The notes beneath the pieces were generated by a model. That model made no database searches, was not told the origin of the DNA, and saw only the letters and a program-made list of their open reading frames with translations. Of a stretch of 5,449 bases of DNA, positions 1-4,951 are shown one piece after another. A program made the translations under genes and the position numbers. Source of the DNA: Erysipelotrichaceae bacterium (GTDB lineage: Bacteria; Bacillota_I; Bacilli_A; Erysipelotrichales; Erysipelotrichaceae); assembly GCA_003510215.1 (NCBI GenBank), contig DOKQ01000151.1, forward strand, positions 1-5,449. Direction: 5' to 3'. The first letter of the stretch is position 1. Each line of letters opens with the position of its first letter.

Positions 1-305
1 TCCACATCTTTGGCTTCCCAGCTGCCCTTACGAACAATGAAACCAAAAGTATCGGATGTGGTTGTGAAAGTCAGTGTAGCACTCACACCAAAATCAGTGG
101 TTTCACTGAAGTTGTATTGTGAACCATCCTTCCCTTCTTCCCATACCCAAAGATTCCAATCGGTATAATTGTTATCTTCACGCTGGTAGTTAAATGTAAT
201 CGTCACTTCCTGATTTGCCTTTACCTTAAACACATCTTTTAAGGATAAAAAAGGTGAAATTAGCATGACGACAATGAGTAAATAACTCCATATTTTTTTC
301 TTCAT
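1..305 (-). CDS. pulA: Secreted type I pullulanase, N-terminal fragment (signal peptide plus CBM41/PUD domain)
   Basis: The first 101 codons of a gene that runs off the left edge. Residues 1-30 look like a Sec signal peptide: MKKK, a hydrophobic stretch at about 5-22, then a likely cleavage after V-K-A (28-30). The mature part begins with a beta-rich module whose residues match the pullulanase-associated domain (CBM41, alpha-glucan binding): FNYQRED at 38-44, DWNLWVWEEG at 49-58 with Trp50, Trp53 and Trp55, DFG at 71-73, and GFIVRKGSWEAKDV at 88-101. CBM41 normally precedes a GH13 catalytic domain that cleaves alpha-1,6 bonds in pullulan and starch; that part lies outside the window, so the enzyme assignment is inference from the domain. 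The ATG at 305 is preceded by GAGGGA at a suitable distance. A cre-like site in the promoter suggests carbon catabolite repression. Another CBM41-bearing amylolytic enzyme is possible. Confidence 0.8.
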   Translation of the reverse strand, partial: MKKKIWSYLLIVVMLISPFLSLKDVFKVKANQEVTITFNYQREDNNYTDWNLWVWEEGKDGSQYNFSETTDFGVSATLTFTTTSDTFGFIVRKGSWEAKDV

Positions 306-328
306 AGAATTCCCTCGCTTCCATCTGA

Positions 329-337
329 ATTTTATCA
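329..337 (-). promoter_or_regulatory. Extended -10 promoter of the pullulanase gene
   Basis: On the minus strand TGATAAAAT gives an extended -10 (TGn followed by TAAAAT, plus positions 329-334). It lies 23 nt upstream of the ATG at 305. No good -35 is visible at 17 nt (TGTAAA is weak), which fits dependence on the extended -10. The cre-like site abuts it directly upstream. Confidence 0.5.
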
Positions 338-351
338 TGAAAGCGCTTAGA
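338..351. promoter_or_regulatory. CcpA cre-like site in the pullulanase promoter
   Basis: TGAAAGCGCTTAGA matches the Firmicute cre consensus TGWAANCGNTNWCA at every defined position except the 13th (G for C). It sits where the -35 to -10 spacer would be, a position at which bound CcpA would block RNA polymerase. Catabolite repression of starch-degrading enzymes by this route is well established in Firmicutes; here it is inferred from the site and its position. Confidence 0.7.
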
Positions 352-358
352 TTTACAT

Positions 359-383
359 CATTGAACAATGAAATGCATTACAT
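359..383. repeat. Two adjacent short palindromes upstream of the pullulanase promoter
   Basis: CATTG-AA-CAATG (359-370) is a perfect inverted repeat. It overlaps ATGAAATGCATTACAT (368-383), an imperfect palindrome with 7 of 8 pairs. They lie between the terminator of the iron operon and the cre-like site, so they could be a binding site for a second, maltodextrin-responsive regulator. No specific family is recognised. Confidence 0.35.
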
Positions 384-411
384 AAAGTAAAAAGGATGCG
401 ATTATGCATCC
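384..411 (-). terminator. Intrinsic terminator of the iron transporter operon
   Basis: On the minus strand GGATGC, loop ATAATC, GCATCC is followed by TTTTTACTTT. The 6-bp stem begins inside the last codons of the ATPase gene and its stop codon TAA lies in the loop, so the terminator and the coding end overlap. It separates the iron operon from the pullulanase gene downstream. Confidence 0.75.
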
Positions 412-1034
412 ATGTCTATAATTTGATCTGCCATCAAAAGAGCATCTTCTTTATCATGGGTCACAAGCACCACAGTTATCCCCTGTTTTTTAAACCATGC
501 CTTCATCCATACACGTAAATCTGCTTTCAGCTCACTGTCTAGATTTGAGAAAGGTTCATCCAAGCAGAGGAGTTTTGGGGAAAAGGCCAGGGCTCGAGCG
601 AGAGCGACTCTTTGTTGCTGTCCGCCGGACAACTGAGATGGGTATCTTTTTGAAAACGCAGTCAGTTGGGTGGCCTCAAGTAAATCACTGATCATCCGAT
701 GTTTATCCTTTCGGTTCAAACGTCGGATGCCATATGCGATATTCTGATAGACCGTCATGTGCGGAAATAGTGCATAGTCCTGAAAGACAAGACTTACTTC
801 TCTTTTTGACGATTCCACATAGGTGTTCTGGTCGATGATGGTTTCCTGATCTAGAATCATCACACCTTCGCTCGGGCGCTCCAATCCACTTAAAATGCGA
901 AGTAGTGTGCTTTTGCCACGTCCACTTTGACCCAGGATGGCGGTTATCGTTCCTTTTTCAATGCTCATGGAAAAATGATGAATAATCGGTTGTTCATCAT
1001 ATTGAAATGAAATATCTTTAAGTTGACAATACAT
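402..1034 (-). CDS. fbpC: Ferric iron ABC transporter, ATP-binding protein
   Basis: The cytoplasmic ATPase that powers iron import through the permease encoded just upstream. In 210 residues all nucleotide-binding motifs are visible: Walker A GQSGRGKST (35-43), Q-loop Gln85 in VFQDYALFPHMTV, signature LSGGQ (135-139), Walker B LLCLDEP (155-161), D-loop SNLD and the switch His193 in VTHD. The start is the ATG at 1034, not a longer frame reading back to 1073: AAGGAGG lies 7 nt upstream, and this ATG shares one base with the permease stop (TAATG), implying translational coupling. The protein is short. FbpC/FutC-type ATPases are usually about 340-350 residues with a C-terminal TOBE-like regulatory domain, and here the chain ends soon after the H-loop. 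The family role is secure; iron is inferred from the binding protein. Confidence 0.9.
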   Translation of the reverse strand: MYCQLKDISFQYDEQPIIHHFSMSIEKGTITAILGQSGRGKSTLLRILSGLERPSEGVMILDQETIIDQNTYVESSKREVSLVFQDYALFPHMTVYQNIAYGIRRLNRKDKHRMISDLLEATQLTAFSKRYPSQLSGGQQQRVALARALAFSPKLLCLDEPFSNLDSELKADLRVWMKAWFKKQGITVVLVTHDKEDALLMADQIIDMDA

Positions 1035-2620
1035 TATACATCCTCCTTCATCATGGGATAGGTAATTAGCCATATAAGTAGTGCACTAAGCAAAATAATC
1101 ACCAACGAAGGTATGGCGGCTTCAATTACCTGTTCATCGGATGCATACTGATAAACCTGAGTGGCGAGCGTATGATAATTAAATGGACGCAAGTTAAGAG
1201 TCAGAGGTAACTCTTTGATAACATCAATAAATACCAACGCGAATCCACTTAATAGTGCCGGAAGTAACAGGGGTATATCCACGGTTACCCATGCCTTTAA
1301 ATAACTTTTCCCCAATGTTTGTGCAGCTTCATGATATCTGGTGCCAATTTTTCGATATCCACCCGCAATGTTCTGTATCCCTAACCCAAGATATCGAATA
1401 ACGAGTCCAACCACAAGCATGGACATCGAGGTGTGTAATGGAAACTTTAACCACGAAGAGATCTGAATAAAGAAGAATAGAACCAGCATAGCAACGACAC
1501 TTCCAGGAATTGAATATCCGAGAATGGAAATTTTCGTTAAGATCGACGTACGAAGATTCGAAAAGATTCGGTGGTCCGTAGATATGAGTAAGGCAATGAC
1601 AACAATCAGCCCGGAGATAAGTACACTACTGATTAGTGTTGTAACCAAAGCATTGATAAACATGGTCCAACGGATATTTGCATAACTTGCCCAGGACCAG
1701 AATAACAGTTGTAGGACAGGAATCACTAGAAAGAGCGTCAATATGGTGATAAAAAGTGTGCTCATAGCGACTCCTTGAAGTCCAGTAAGTTTTTTTCTTT
1801 TTAAATTCCGTGGCTTTGAAGGTAAAATTCTTCCCGTTTTTTTCTTGAAGAATCCAACAATCATTAAGAAAAGAAAGACAAATCCCATCATAACTGCGGA
1901 CAAACGCAGTGCACTGTCAAAATCTCCTAAAGATACCCAGGATCGGAAGATGGATGTTGAAAACGCTGGAATATTAAGGTACATGACAACGCCAAAGTCT
2001 CCTATGACTTCCAATACGACAAGTAGGACTCCTGCCAAAATAGCTGGCATACTTAGGGGTAGAGCGATGTCCTTGAAAATCTGTCCATATGATTTTTGCA
2101 TGGTTAATGCCGTTTCAACGTAGTTCCCTAACATCCGCTTTAAAAACCCTAGTGAAGTTATGTATACATATGGAAAGAGTGTGCTAACGAAGACGTAGAT
2201 AGCTAAGGGCATTGGCGGTAAATGAAAGAAGGTGCCAGGCAAGGATAGTTGCAATGTATTTCTAAAAAACGTTTGGACGATTCCCGTGTATGAAAACATG
2301 GAGGATAAGGTATAGGTAAGTATGTATGGAGGAATGGCGAGTGGTATAAACAGAAGCAGTTGCATCCATTTACGCCCCCAAAAATCAAATACAGTTACGA
2401 AGTAGGCTAATGTAAATCCGATGATGGCCGTAAGCATTCCTGTAGTAATTGCTAGAATCAGCGTAGATTCGATCATATTGGGGAGCATAAACTCGACAAT
2501 ATGCGCCCAACTTTGCGAAGGTGGTGTAAATAATCGAAGAAAGGCTTCGAAAATGACAAAAAGGATGAACAGACCGAAGAACGATCCGCTTATCCCAAAT
2601 AACCATTTTGATTGTTTCAC
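1034..2620 (-). CDS. fbpB: Ferric iron ABC transporter, fused two-domain permease
   Basis: An integral membrane protein of 528 residues with about 12 hydrophobic segments. It forms both halves of the channel in one chain, as in the FbpB/SfuB/FutB family. Each half carries the cytoplasmic EAA loop that docks the ATPase. The second is canonical (about 431-460, HEAAQTLGKS then IPLLLPALLSG). The first is weaker (about 169-195, ETALTMQKS then IALPLSMPAIL), with Gln where Gly is usual. The family-typical KELPLTLNLRPF follows the second loop at about 469-480. A basic linker (KPRNLKRKK) separates the halves. The chosen start is the GTG at 2620, which shares one base with the binding-protein stop (TAGTG); this mirrors the TAATG junction to the ATPase. 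An in-frame TTG at 2629 is the alternative, but AGTAGG directly abuts it. No strong ribosome-binding site is present, so translation is probably coupled. Confidence 0.88.
   Translation of the reverse strand: MKQSKWLFGISGSFFGLFILFVIFEAFLRLFTPPSQSWAHIVEFMLPNMIESTLILAITTGMLTAIIGFTLAYFVTVFDFWGRKWMQLLLFIPLAIPPYILTYTLSSMFSYTGIVQTFFRNTLQLSLPGTFFHLPPMPLAIYVFVSTLFPYVYITSLGFLKRMLGNYVETALTMQKSYGQIFKDIALPLSMPAILAGVLLVVLEVIGDFGVVMYLNIPAFSTSIFRSWVSLGDFDSALRLSAVMMGFVFLFLMIVGFFKKKTGRILPSKPRNLKRKKLTGLQGVAMSTLFITILTLFLVIPVLQLLFWSWASYANIRWTMFINALVTTLISSVLISGLIVVIALLISTDHRIFSNLRTSILTKISILGYSIPGSVVAMLVLFFFIQISSWLKFPLHTSMSMLVVGLVIRYLGLGIQNIAGGYRKIGTRYHEAAQTLGKSYLKAWVTVDIPLLLPALLSGFALVFIDVIKELPLTLNLRPFNYHTLATQVYQYASDEQVIEAAIPSLVIILLSALLIWLITYPMMKEDV
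1042..1048 (-). promoter_or_regulatory. Ribosome binding site deciding the ATPase start
   Basis: AAGGAGG on the minus strand, 7 nt before the ATG at 1034. It lies inside the last codons of the permease gene and rules out the longer in-frame start at 1073. Confidence 0.85.
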
Positions 2621-3630
2621 TAGTTCCAACCTACTCGATCAAAGATTTTTACAGCCTCAATCACGTAGGATCCTAATTGTTCATAATCAATTTCTTCAAA
2701 ATCAAATTCACCATACTTCGCTAAAATAGGTGATAGTTCAACACCTGCCAATACAGGGAACTCACCATTTTTGGTGGCATAGACGGATTGCGCCTCATTT
2801 TCCATTAAGAAATGAATGAGCTTTTGAGCTGCCTGCTGATTTTTTGAATCCTTAATCATCGCTGCCCAACTGATATTCATATGTGTGTTCTCAGGATAGA
2901 TAACACCAATGCGCTCAGCTACTTTTACTTCTTCCTGATCCGAAGATTGAGCCAATCTAGCAATGTAATACGTGTTCATAATCGCTACCTTACCAAGACC
3001 GGACATGACAAATTTTGCCTGATCCCGATCATTTCCCGTTGGGGTTTGAGCAAAGTTTTTTGTCACACCTTGTGCCCATGCTTCTGCTTTTACCAATCCT
3101 TCACGCTGAATCATTGCTGCTAAAAGTGCAATATTATAGGATGAGGTTGAACTTCGTGATAACACAGATGAAGCGAAGGCTTCATTTGCAAGATCATCAT
3201 AGGACTTTACATCAAAGTCAAGTGGAGCGTCCACATCATAAATCATTACACGAGCACGCTGAGTTAAGGCTACCCAATCACGACCAAGCAAACGGTCACT
3301 TACATTTGCCTGATATGGACTATGGTCTAAATCCATGAGCAGTTGATTTTGCTGAGCGTAGTAAATGTGTTCCCCACCAACAGTGATAAATACATCTGCT
3401 ATTGGATTTGCTTTTTCACGATTGATTCGCTCAAGCAGTTCATCCCCTTTTCCTTCAATCAGGTTGACTTTGATGCCAGTCTGTTGCTCAAATGCAACAA
3501 GCAGATCCTTATCAACGTCATAATTGCGAGATGAATATACATTGACGATTTGATTTGCTTCTGAGGATGTGGTCGTGCATCCTGCTAGAGTCAAGAGTAT
3601 CGCCATCATTAAACCAATAAACTTCTTCAT
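2620..3630 (-). CDS. fbpA: Ferric iron-binding lipoprotein of an ABC transporter (FutA/FbpA type)
   Basis: The extracellular substrate-binding protein, 336 residues, first gene of the three-gene operon. A lipoprotein signal ends in LAGC with Cys18 as the lipidated residue, so the protein is anchored outside the membrane. The mature sequence follows the Fe3+-binding class: VYSSRNYD (31-38), IKVNLIEGKGDELLERI (53-69), TQRARVMIY (123-131), SRSSTSSYN (158-166), GNDRDQ (199-204) and NTYYIARL (219-226). Tyr37, Tyr165, Tyr221 and Tyr222 align with the four iron-ligand tyrosines known from FutA1. The fifth FutA1 ligand, the His before the first Tyr, is Asn36 here. The ATG at 3630 has GGAGG 5 nt upstream. 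A promoter with a consensus -35 lies in the leader, together with inverted repeats that may bind a regulator. Ferric iron is the likely substrate on motif grounds. Confidence 0.9.
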   Translation of the reverse strand: MKKFIGLMMAILLTLAGCTTTSSEANQIVNVYSSRNYDVDKDLLVAFEQQTGIKVNLIEGKGDELLERINREKANPIADVFITVGGEHIYYAQQNQLLMDLDHSPYQANVSDRLLGRDWVALTQRARVMIYDVDAPLDFDVKSYDDLANEAFASSVLSRSSTSSYNIALLAAMIQREGLVKAEAWAQGVTKNFAQTPTGNDRDQAKFVMSGLGKVAIMNTYYIARLAQSSDQEEVKVAERIGVIYPENTHMNISWAAMIKDSKNQQAAQKLIHFLMENEAQSVYATKNGEFPVLAGVELSPILAKYGEFDFEEIDYEQLGSYVIEAVKIFDRVGWN

Positions 3631-3641
3631 ACATACCTCCG

Positions 3642-3682
3642 AAAGTTAGATCTTTCAAAGAAAGTTTACATGCTCTAACTTT
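3642..3682. repeat. Inverted repeat flanking the -10 of the iron operon promoter
   Basis: AAAGTTAGA (3642-3650) and TCTAACTTT (3674-3682) are perfect 9-bp inverted arms with a 23-nt gap and centres 32 bp apart, about three helical turns. One arm lies in the -35/-10 spacer and the other downstream of the expected transcription start, next to the ribosome-binding site. A second small repeat, CTTTC-AAA-GAAAG (3652-3664), is nested between them. Because one arm is upstream of the start point, an operator bound by a repressor is more likely than an RNA hairpin. The sequence does not look like a Fur or MntR box. Confidence 0.5.
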
Positions 3683-3691
3683 ATGTGTCAA
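3663..3691 (-). promoter_or_regulatory. Promoter of the iron transporter operon
   Basis: On the minus strand a consensus -35 TTGACA (3686-3691) is separated by 17 nt from a -10-like TAAACT (3663-3668, 4 of 6 matches). The start would fall near 3656, leaving a leader of about 25 nt before the ATG at 3630. Confidence 0.65.
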
Positions 3692-3723
3692 GAAAAGCAA
3701 TAACTGAAAATCAACTATTGCTT
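3689..3723 (-). terminator. Weak candidate terminator of csoR-copZ
   Basis: On the minus strand AAGCAATA and TATTGCTT form an 8-bp stem (3716-3723 with 3695-3702) around a 13-nt loop, followed by TTCTTG. It is AT-rich and the T run is short, so termination may be inefficient. It is the only hairpin with a following T run between copZ and the iron operon promoter. Confidence 0.3.
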
Positions 3724-3753
3724 ATTTTTTTATCAACTATTTCTTGTTTTTGA
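3710..3753. repeat. Tandem direct repeat of 22 nt
   Basis: Two adjacent 22-nt units (3710-3731 and 3732-3753) share 18 of 22 positions. Both begin ATCAACTATT and continue into a CTT plus T-rich half. The 22-bp period is close to two turns of the helix, which would put repeated protein sites on the same face. The array leads directly into the palindrome at 3747-3766 and lies upstream of the iron operon promoter. Confidence 0.6.
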
Positions 3754-3766
3754 TTTAAATCAAAAA
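3747..3766. promoter_or_regulatory. Perfect 20-bp palindrome containing an FNR-type site
   Basis: TTTTTGATTT-AAATCAAAAA is a perfect palindrome directly after the copZ stop codon. Its core TTGAT-TTAA-ATCAA fits the FNR/ANR consensus TTGAT-N4-ATCAA exactly. Its centre is about 100 bp upstream of the predicted iron operon start. It could bind a CRP/FNR-family regulator controlling iron uptake. An all-AT palindrome can also arise by chance, so function is inference. Confidence 0.45.
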
Positions 3767-3985
3767 TTAAGCCAATTCCACTTGAATCAGATCATAACCC
3801 GCATCATCAATGGCATTGAACAGTAATGTGTCATTAAAGTTATCCTCAACATCAATCATAGCTGTTTTTGATGATAAATTGACTTTGACTGAGACTAGAC
3901 CTTCAAGGTCTAACAGTGCACTTTCTACTCGTTTGACACAATGATTGCAGCTCATACCTTCAATCGTTAATTTCTTTGTTAACAT
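3767..3985 (-). CDS. copZ: Copper chaperone CopZ (heavy-metal-associated domain protein)
   Basis: A 72-residue single HMA domain, the usual size for CopZ, which carries Cu(I) in the cytoplasm to a copper-exporting ATPase or to CsoR. The metal site GMSCNHC has Cys13 and Cys16 in the MxCxxC motif near the N-terminus. The chain continues with the expected beta-alpha-beta pattern (CVKRVESALLDLEGLVSVKV) and a C-terminal AIDDAGYDL segment. The ATG at 3985 is preceded by AAAGAGGA. It lies 20 nt downstream of csoR on the same strand, so the two form an operon controlled by the CsoR operator. No copA gene adjoins it, so the partner ATPase must be elsewhere if present. Other HMA-domain metals are possible, but the CsoR partner points to copper. 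Confidence 0.92.
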   Translation of the reverse strand: MLTKKLTIEGMSCNHCVKRVESALLDLEGLVSVKVNLSSKTAMIDVEDNFNDTLLFNAIDDAGYDLIQVELA

Positions 3986-4005
3986 ATGTATCCTCTTTCT
4001 ATGTC

Positions 4006-4287
4006 TTATTTGACCATTTTTCTAAACGTTGTCAGGACTTCATCTACGACACTTAGCTCATTGGACTGAATCTGCTCGACAACGCAATTGCGGATATGAC
4101 TCTCTAGCAAAAGCATCTCGATGGATTTAAGACCCGAGCGAGCGGCTTCAATCTGATGAATGATATCATCACAATAGGTTTCGTTTTCAATCATTTTCTT
4201 GATACCACGAATTTGACCTTCGATACGATTTAACCGATCCATCATCGACTTGGATACTTCAACTGATTTCTCACTTGGGTGTTTCAT
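4006..4287 (-). CDS. csoR: Copper-sensing transcriptional repressor CsoR
   Basis: A 93-residue all-alpha DUF156/CsoR-family repressor that leaves its operator when Cu(I) binds. The copper ligands known from the family are present in order: Cys39 (in TYCDD), His64 and Cys68 (in SHIRNC). The His separates it from the persulfide sensor CstR, which lacks it, and Cys68 separates it from the RcnR nickel/cobalt type. The conserved DNA-contact helix RLNRIEGQIRGIKKMIE occupies 18-34. The ATG at 4287 is chosen over a GTG at 4305, because AAGGAGG lies 6 nt before this ATG and would otherwise be inside the coding region. The gene heads a two-gene operon with copZ and carries a canonical operator over its own promoter, so it should be autorepressed and induced by copper. 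Confidence 0.92.
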   Translation of the reverse strand: MKHPSEKSVEVSKSMMDRLNRIEGQIRGIKKMIENETYCDDIIHQIEAARSGLKSIEMLLLESHIRNCVVEQIQSNELSVVDEVLTTFRKMVK

Positions 4288-4293
4288 GAAATC

Positions 4294-4300
4294 CCTCCTT
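4294..4300 (-). promoter_or_regulatory. Ribosome binding site deciding the csoR start
   Basis: AAGGAGG on the minus strand, 6 nt before the ATG at 4287. An upstream in-frame GTG at 4305 would place this site inside the gene, so that longer start is rejected. Confidence 0.85.
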
Positions 4301-4309
4301 GACACTTCT

Positions 4310-4339
4310 ATTTTATTATACCCTAAGGGGGTATGTAAA
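4310..4339 (-). promoter_or_regulatory. csoR-copZ promoter
   Basis: On the minus strand TTTACA (4334-4339) and TAAAAT (4310-4315) are 18 nt apart, and a perfect TATAAT (4315-4320) overlaps the operator as an alternative -10. The operator fills the spacer, so repressor and polymerase would exclude each other. Which -10 is used cannot be told from sequence. Confidence 0.6.
4318..4334. promoter_or_regulatory. CsoR operator
   Basis: ATACCC-TAAGG-GGGTAT is a perfect 6-bp inverted repeat around a 5-nt centre. This is the TACCC...GGGTA pattern bound by CsoR repressors of the Bacillus type. It lies between the -35 and -10 of the csoR promoter and nowhere else in the window, so the only visible target is csoR-copZ itself. 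Confidence 0.88.
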
Positions 4340-4351
4340 GAGATTCACCTT

Positions 4352-4378
4352 AAAAAAACGAAAAAGGGGTTTCCCCCT
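4352..4378 (-). terminator. Intrinsic terminator of the cytochrome b5-like gene
   Basis: On the minus strand AGGGG, tetraloop GAAA, CCCCT forms a short GC-rich stem followed by TTTTCGTTTTTTT. The stem takes in the last two bases of the stop codon TAG, so it overlaps the gene end. It isolates the csoR promoter from upstream transcription. Confidence 0.75.
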
Positions 4379-4706
4379 ATTCCATTTTCCCTACTTTTGG
4401 TAATCGACTTAACACGGAAGTACCATGCGGAGAATTCTTAATCTCATCCGATAGCACTTGCCCTGCCTGCAATCCCTGATGACCACCCTGATTCCATGCA
4501 CTTACATTACTCACATCATAGACAATACCATCAATCGCAACATATGCTTTGCGACCATCCTTGCCATCATACTCCGCTAATTGAGCAACCGTAAATACTG
4601 GCAATTCGTCTGAAACGTTATTATCCTGATTGGAGGACCCTGATGAACATGCTGAAATGACAAGCAGTAAACTTAGTAGTAGGATAATCAAACTCGTCTT
4701 TTTCAT
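4377..4706 (-). CDS. Lipoprotein with cytochrome b5-like heme/steroid-binding domain
   Basis: A small extracellular lipoprotein of 109 residues. The signal ends in VISAC with Cys20 as lipid anchor, followed by a Ser/Asn/Asp-rich linker (21-35). Residues 38-108 match the cytochrome b5-like fold: FTVAQLAEYDGKDGRKAYVAIDGIVYDVS (38-66), then W71, GGHQG with His76, and SPHG with His94, then LPKVGKM. His76 and His94 correspond to the two axial heme ligands of the family, so heme binding and electron transfer outside the membrane are plausible, but the biological role in Firmicutes is not established. The ATG at 4706 has AAGGAGG 7 nt upstream. It is transcribed alone, from its own promoter to its own terminator, just before csoR. 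Related domains bind steroids, so heme is likely rather than proven. Confidence 0.83.
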   Translation of the reverse strand: MKKTSLIILLLSLLLVISACSSGSSNQDNNVSDELPVFTVAQLAEYDGKDGRKAYVAIDGIVYDVSNVSAWNQGGHQGLQAGQVLSDEIKNSPHGTSVLSRLPKVGKME

Positions 4707-4729
4707 CTTATAACCTCCTTATTGCAATA

Positions 4730-4758
4730 AAAATATCAAAATATCATCTTCTCGTCAA
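4730..4758 (-). promoter_or_regulatory. Promoter of the cytochrome b5-like lipoprotein gene
   Basis: On the minus strand TTGACG (4753-4758) and TATTTT (4730-4735) are separated by 17 nt, about 24 nt before the ATG at 4706. It is divergent from the tRNA-Ser promoter. Confidence 0.55.
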
Positions 4759-4784
4759 AACATGTGCACAAATCAAATTTACAA

Positions 4785-4812
4785 TAGACAAACCTGATTT
4801 TTTTGGTATAAT
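4785..4812 (+). promoter_or_regulatory. tRNA-Ser promoter
   Basis: TAGACA (4785-4790, 5 of 6 matches to TTGACA), a 16-nt spacer and a perfect TATAAT (4807-4812). The TGG before the -10 adds an extended -10 element. The tRNA begins 12 nt downstream, so the leader is only a few bases. This is a strong promoter, as expected for a stable RNA gene. Confidence 0.8.
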
Positions 4813-4823
4813 AAAAAGGCACT

Positions 4824-4911
4824 GGAGGATTGGCCGAGCGGTTTAAGGCACCATCTTGGAAAGGTGGCGAAGTGCAAGCTTCCGTGAGTTCGAATCTCAT
4901 GTCCTCCGCCA
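4824..4911 (+). tRNA. tRNA-Ser(GGA), with encoded CCA
   Basis: A full cloverleaf of 88 nt. The acceptor stem is GGAGGAT (4824-4830) with GTCCTCC (4901-4907), discriminator G and genomic CCA (4909-4911). The D stem is GCC/GGC. The anticodon stem CCATC/GGTGG encloses loop TTGGAAA with anticodon GGA at 4858-4860, which reads UCC and UCU. A long variable arm with GAAG/CTTC stem (about 4868-4883) marks it as a class II serine tRNA. The T arm is GTGAG-TTCGAAT-CTCAT. The encoded CCA is usual for Firmicutes. Confidence 0.97.
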
Positions 4912-4917
4912 GTAAAC

Positions 4918-4951
4918 AAAAACGACCCACGAAACATCGTGGGTCTTCTTT
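4918..4951. terminator. Bidirectional terminator between tRNA-Ser and the GNAT gene
   Basis: GACCCACGA (4924-4932) and TCGTGGGTC (4937-4945) form a perfect 9-bp stem with loop AACA. TTCTTT follows on the plus strand. On the minus strand the stem is followed by GTTTTTGTTT. It therefore ends both the tRNA transcript and the convergent acetyltransferase transcript, whose stop codon is only a few bases away. Confidence 0.88.

Noticed and set aside
2421..2729. Open frame of 102 codons on the plus strand
   Set aside because: It lies antisense to the junction of the binding protein and permease genes, has no ribosome-binding site of note, and its sequence shows no recognisable domain.
3015..3338. 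Open frame of 107 codons on the plus strand
   Set aside because: It is antisense to the iron-binding lipoprotein, whose family motifs are intact across this stretch.
3518..3700. Minus-strand frame reading through the leader of the iron operon
   Set aside because: It starts upstream of the predicted promoter -35 and runs out of frame into the binding protein gene; no ribosome-binding site.
3747..3766. AT-rich palindrome after copZ as an intrinsic terminator
   Set aside because: The stem has only one G-C pair per arm and is followed by CAAGAAAT rather than a T run on the minus strand, so it does not fit an intrinsic terminator.
4763..4770. TGTGCACA palindrome upstream of the cytochrome b5-like gene promoter
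   Set aside because: It is only 8 bp, has no partner, and is expected by chance at this length.
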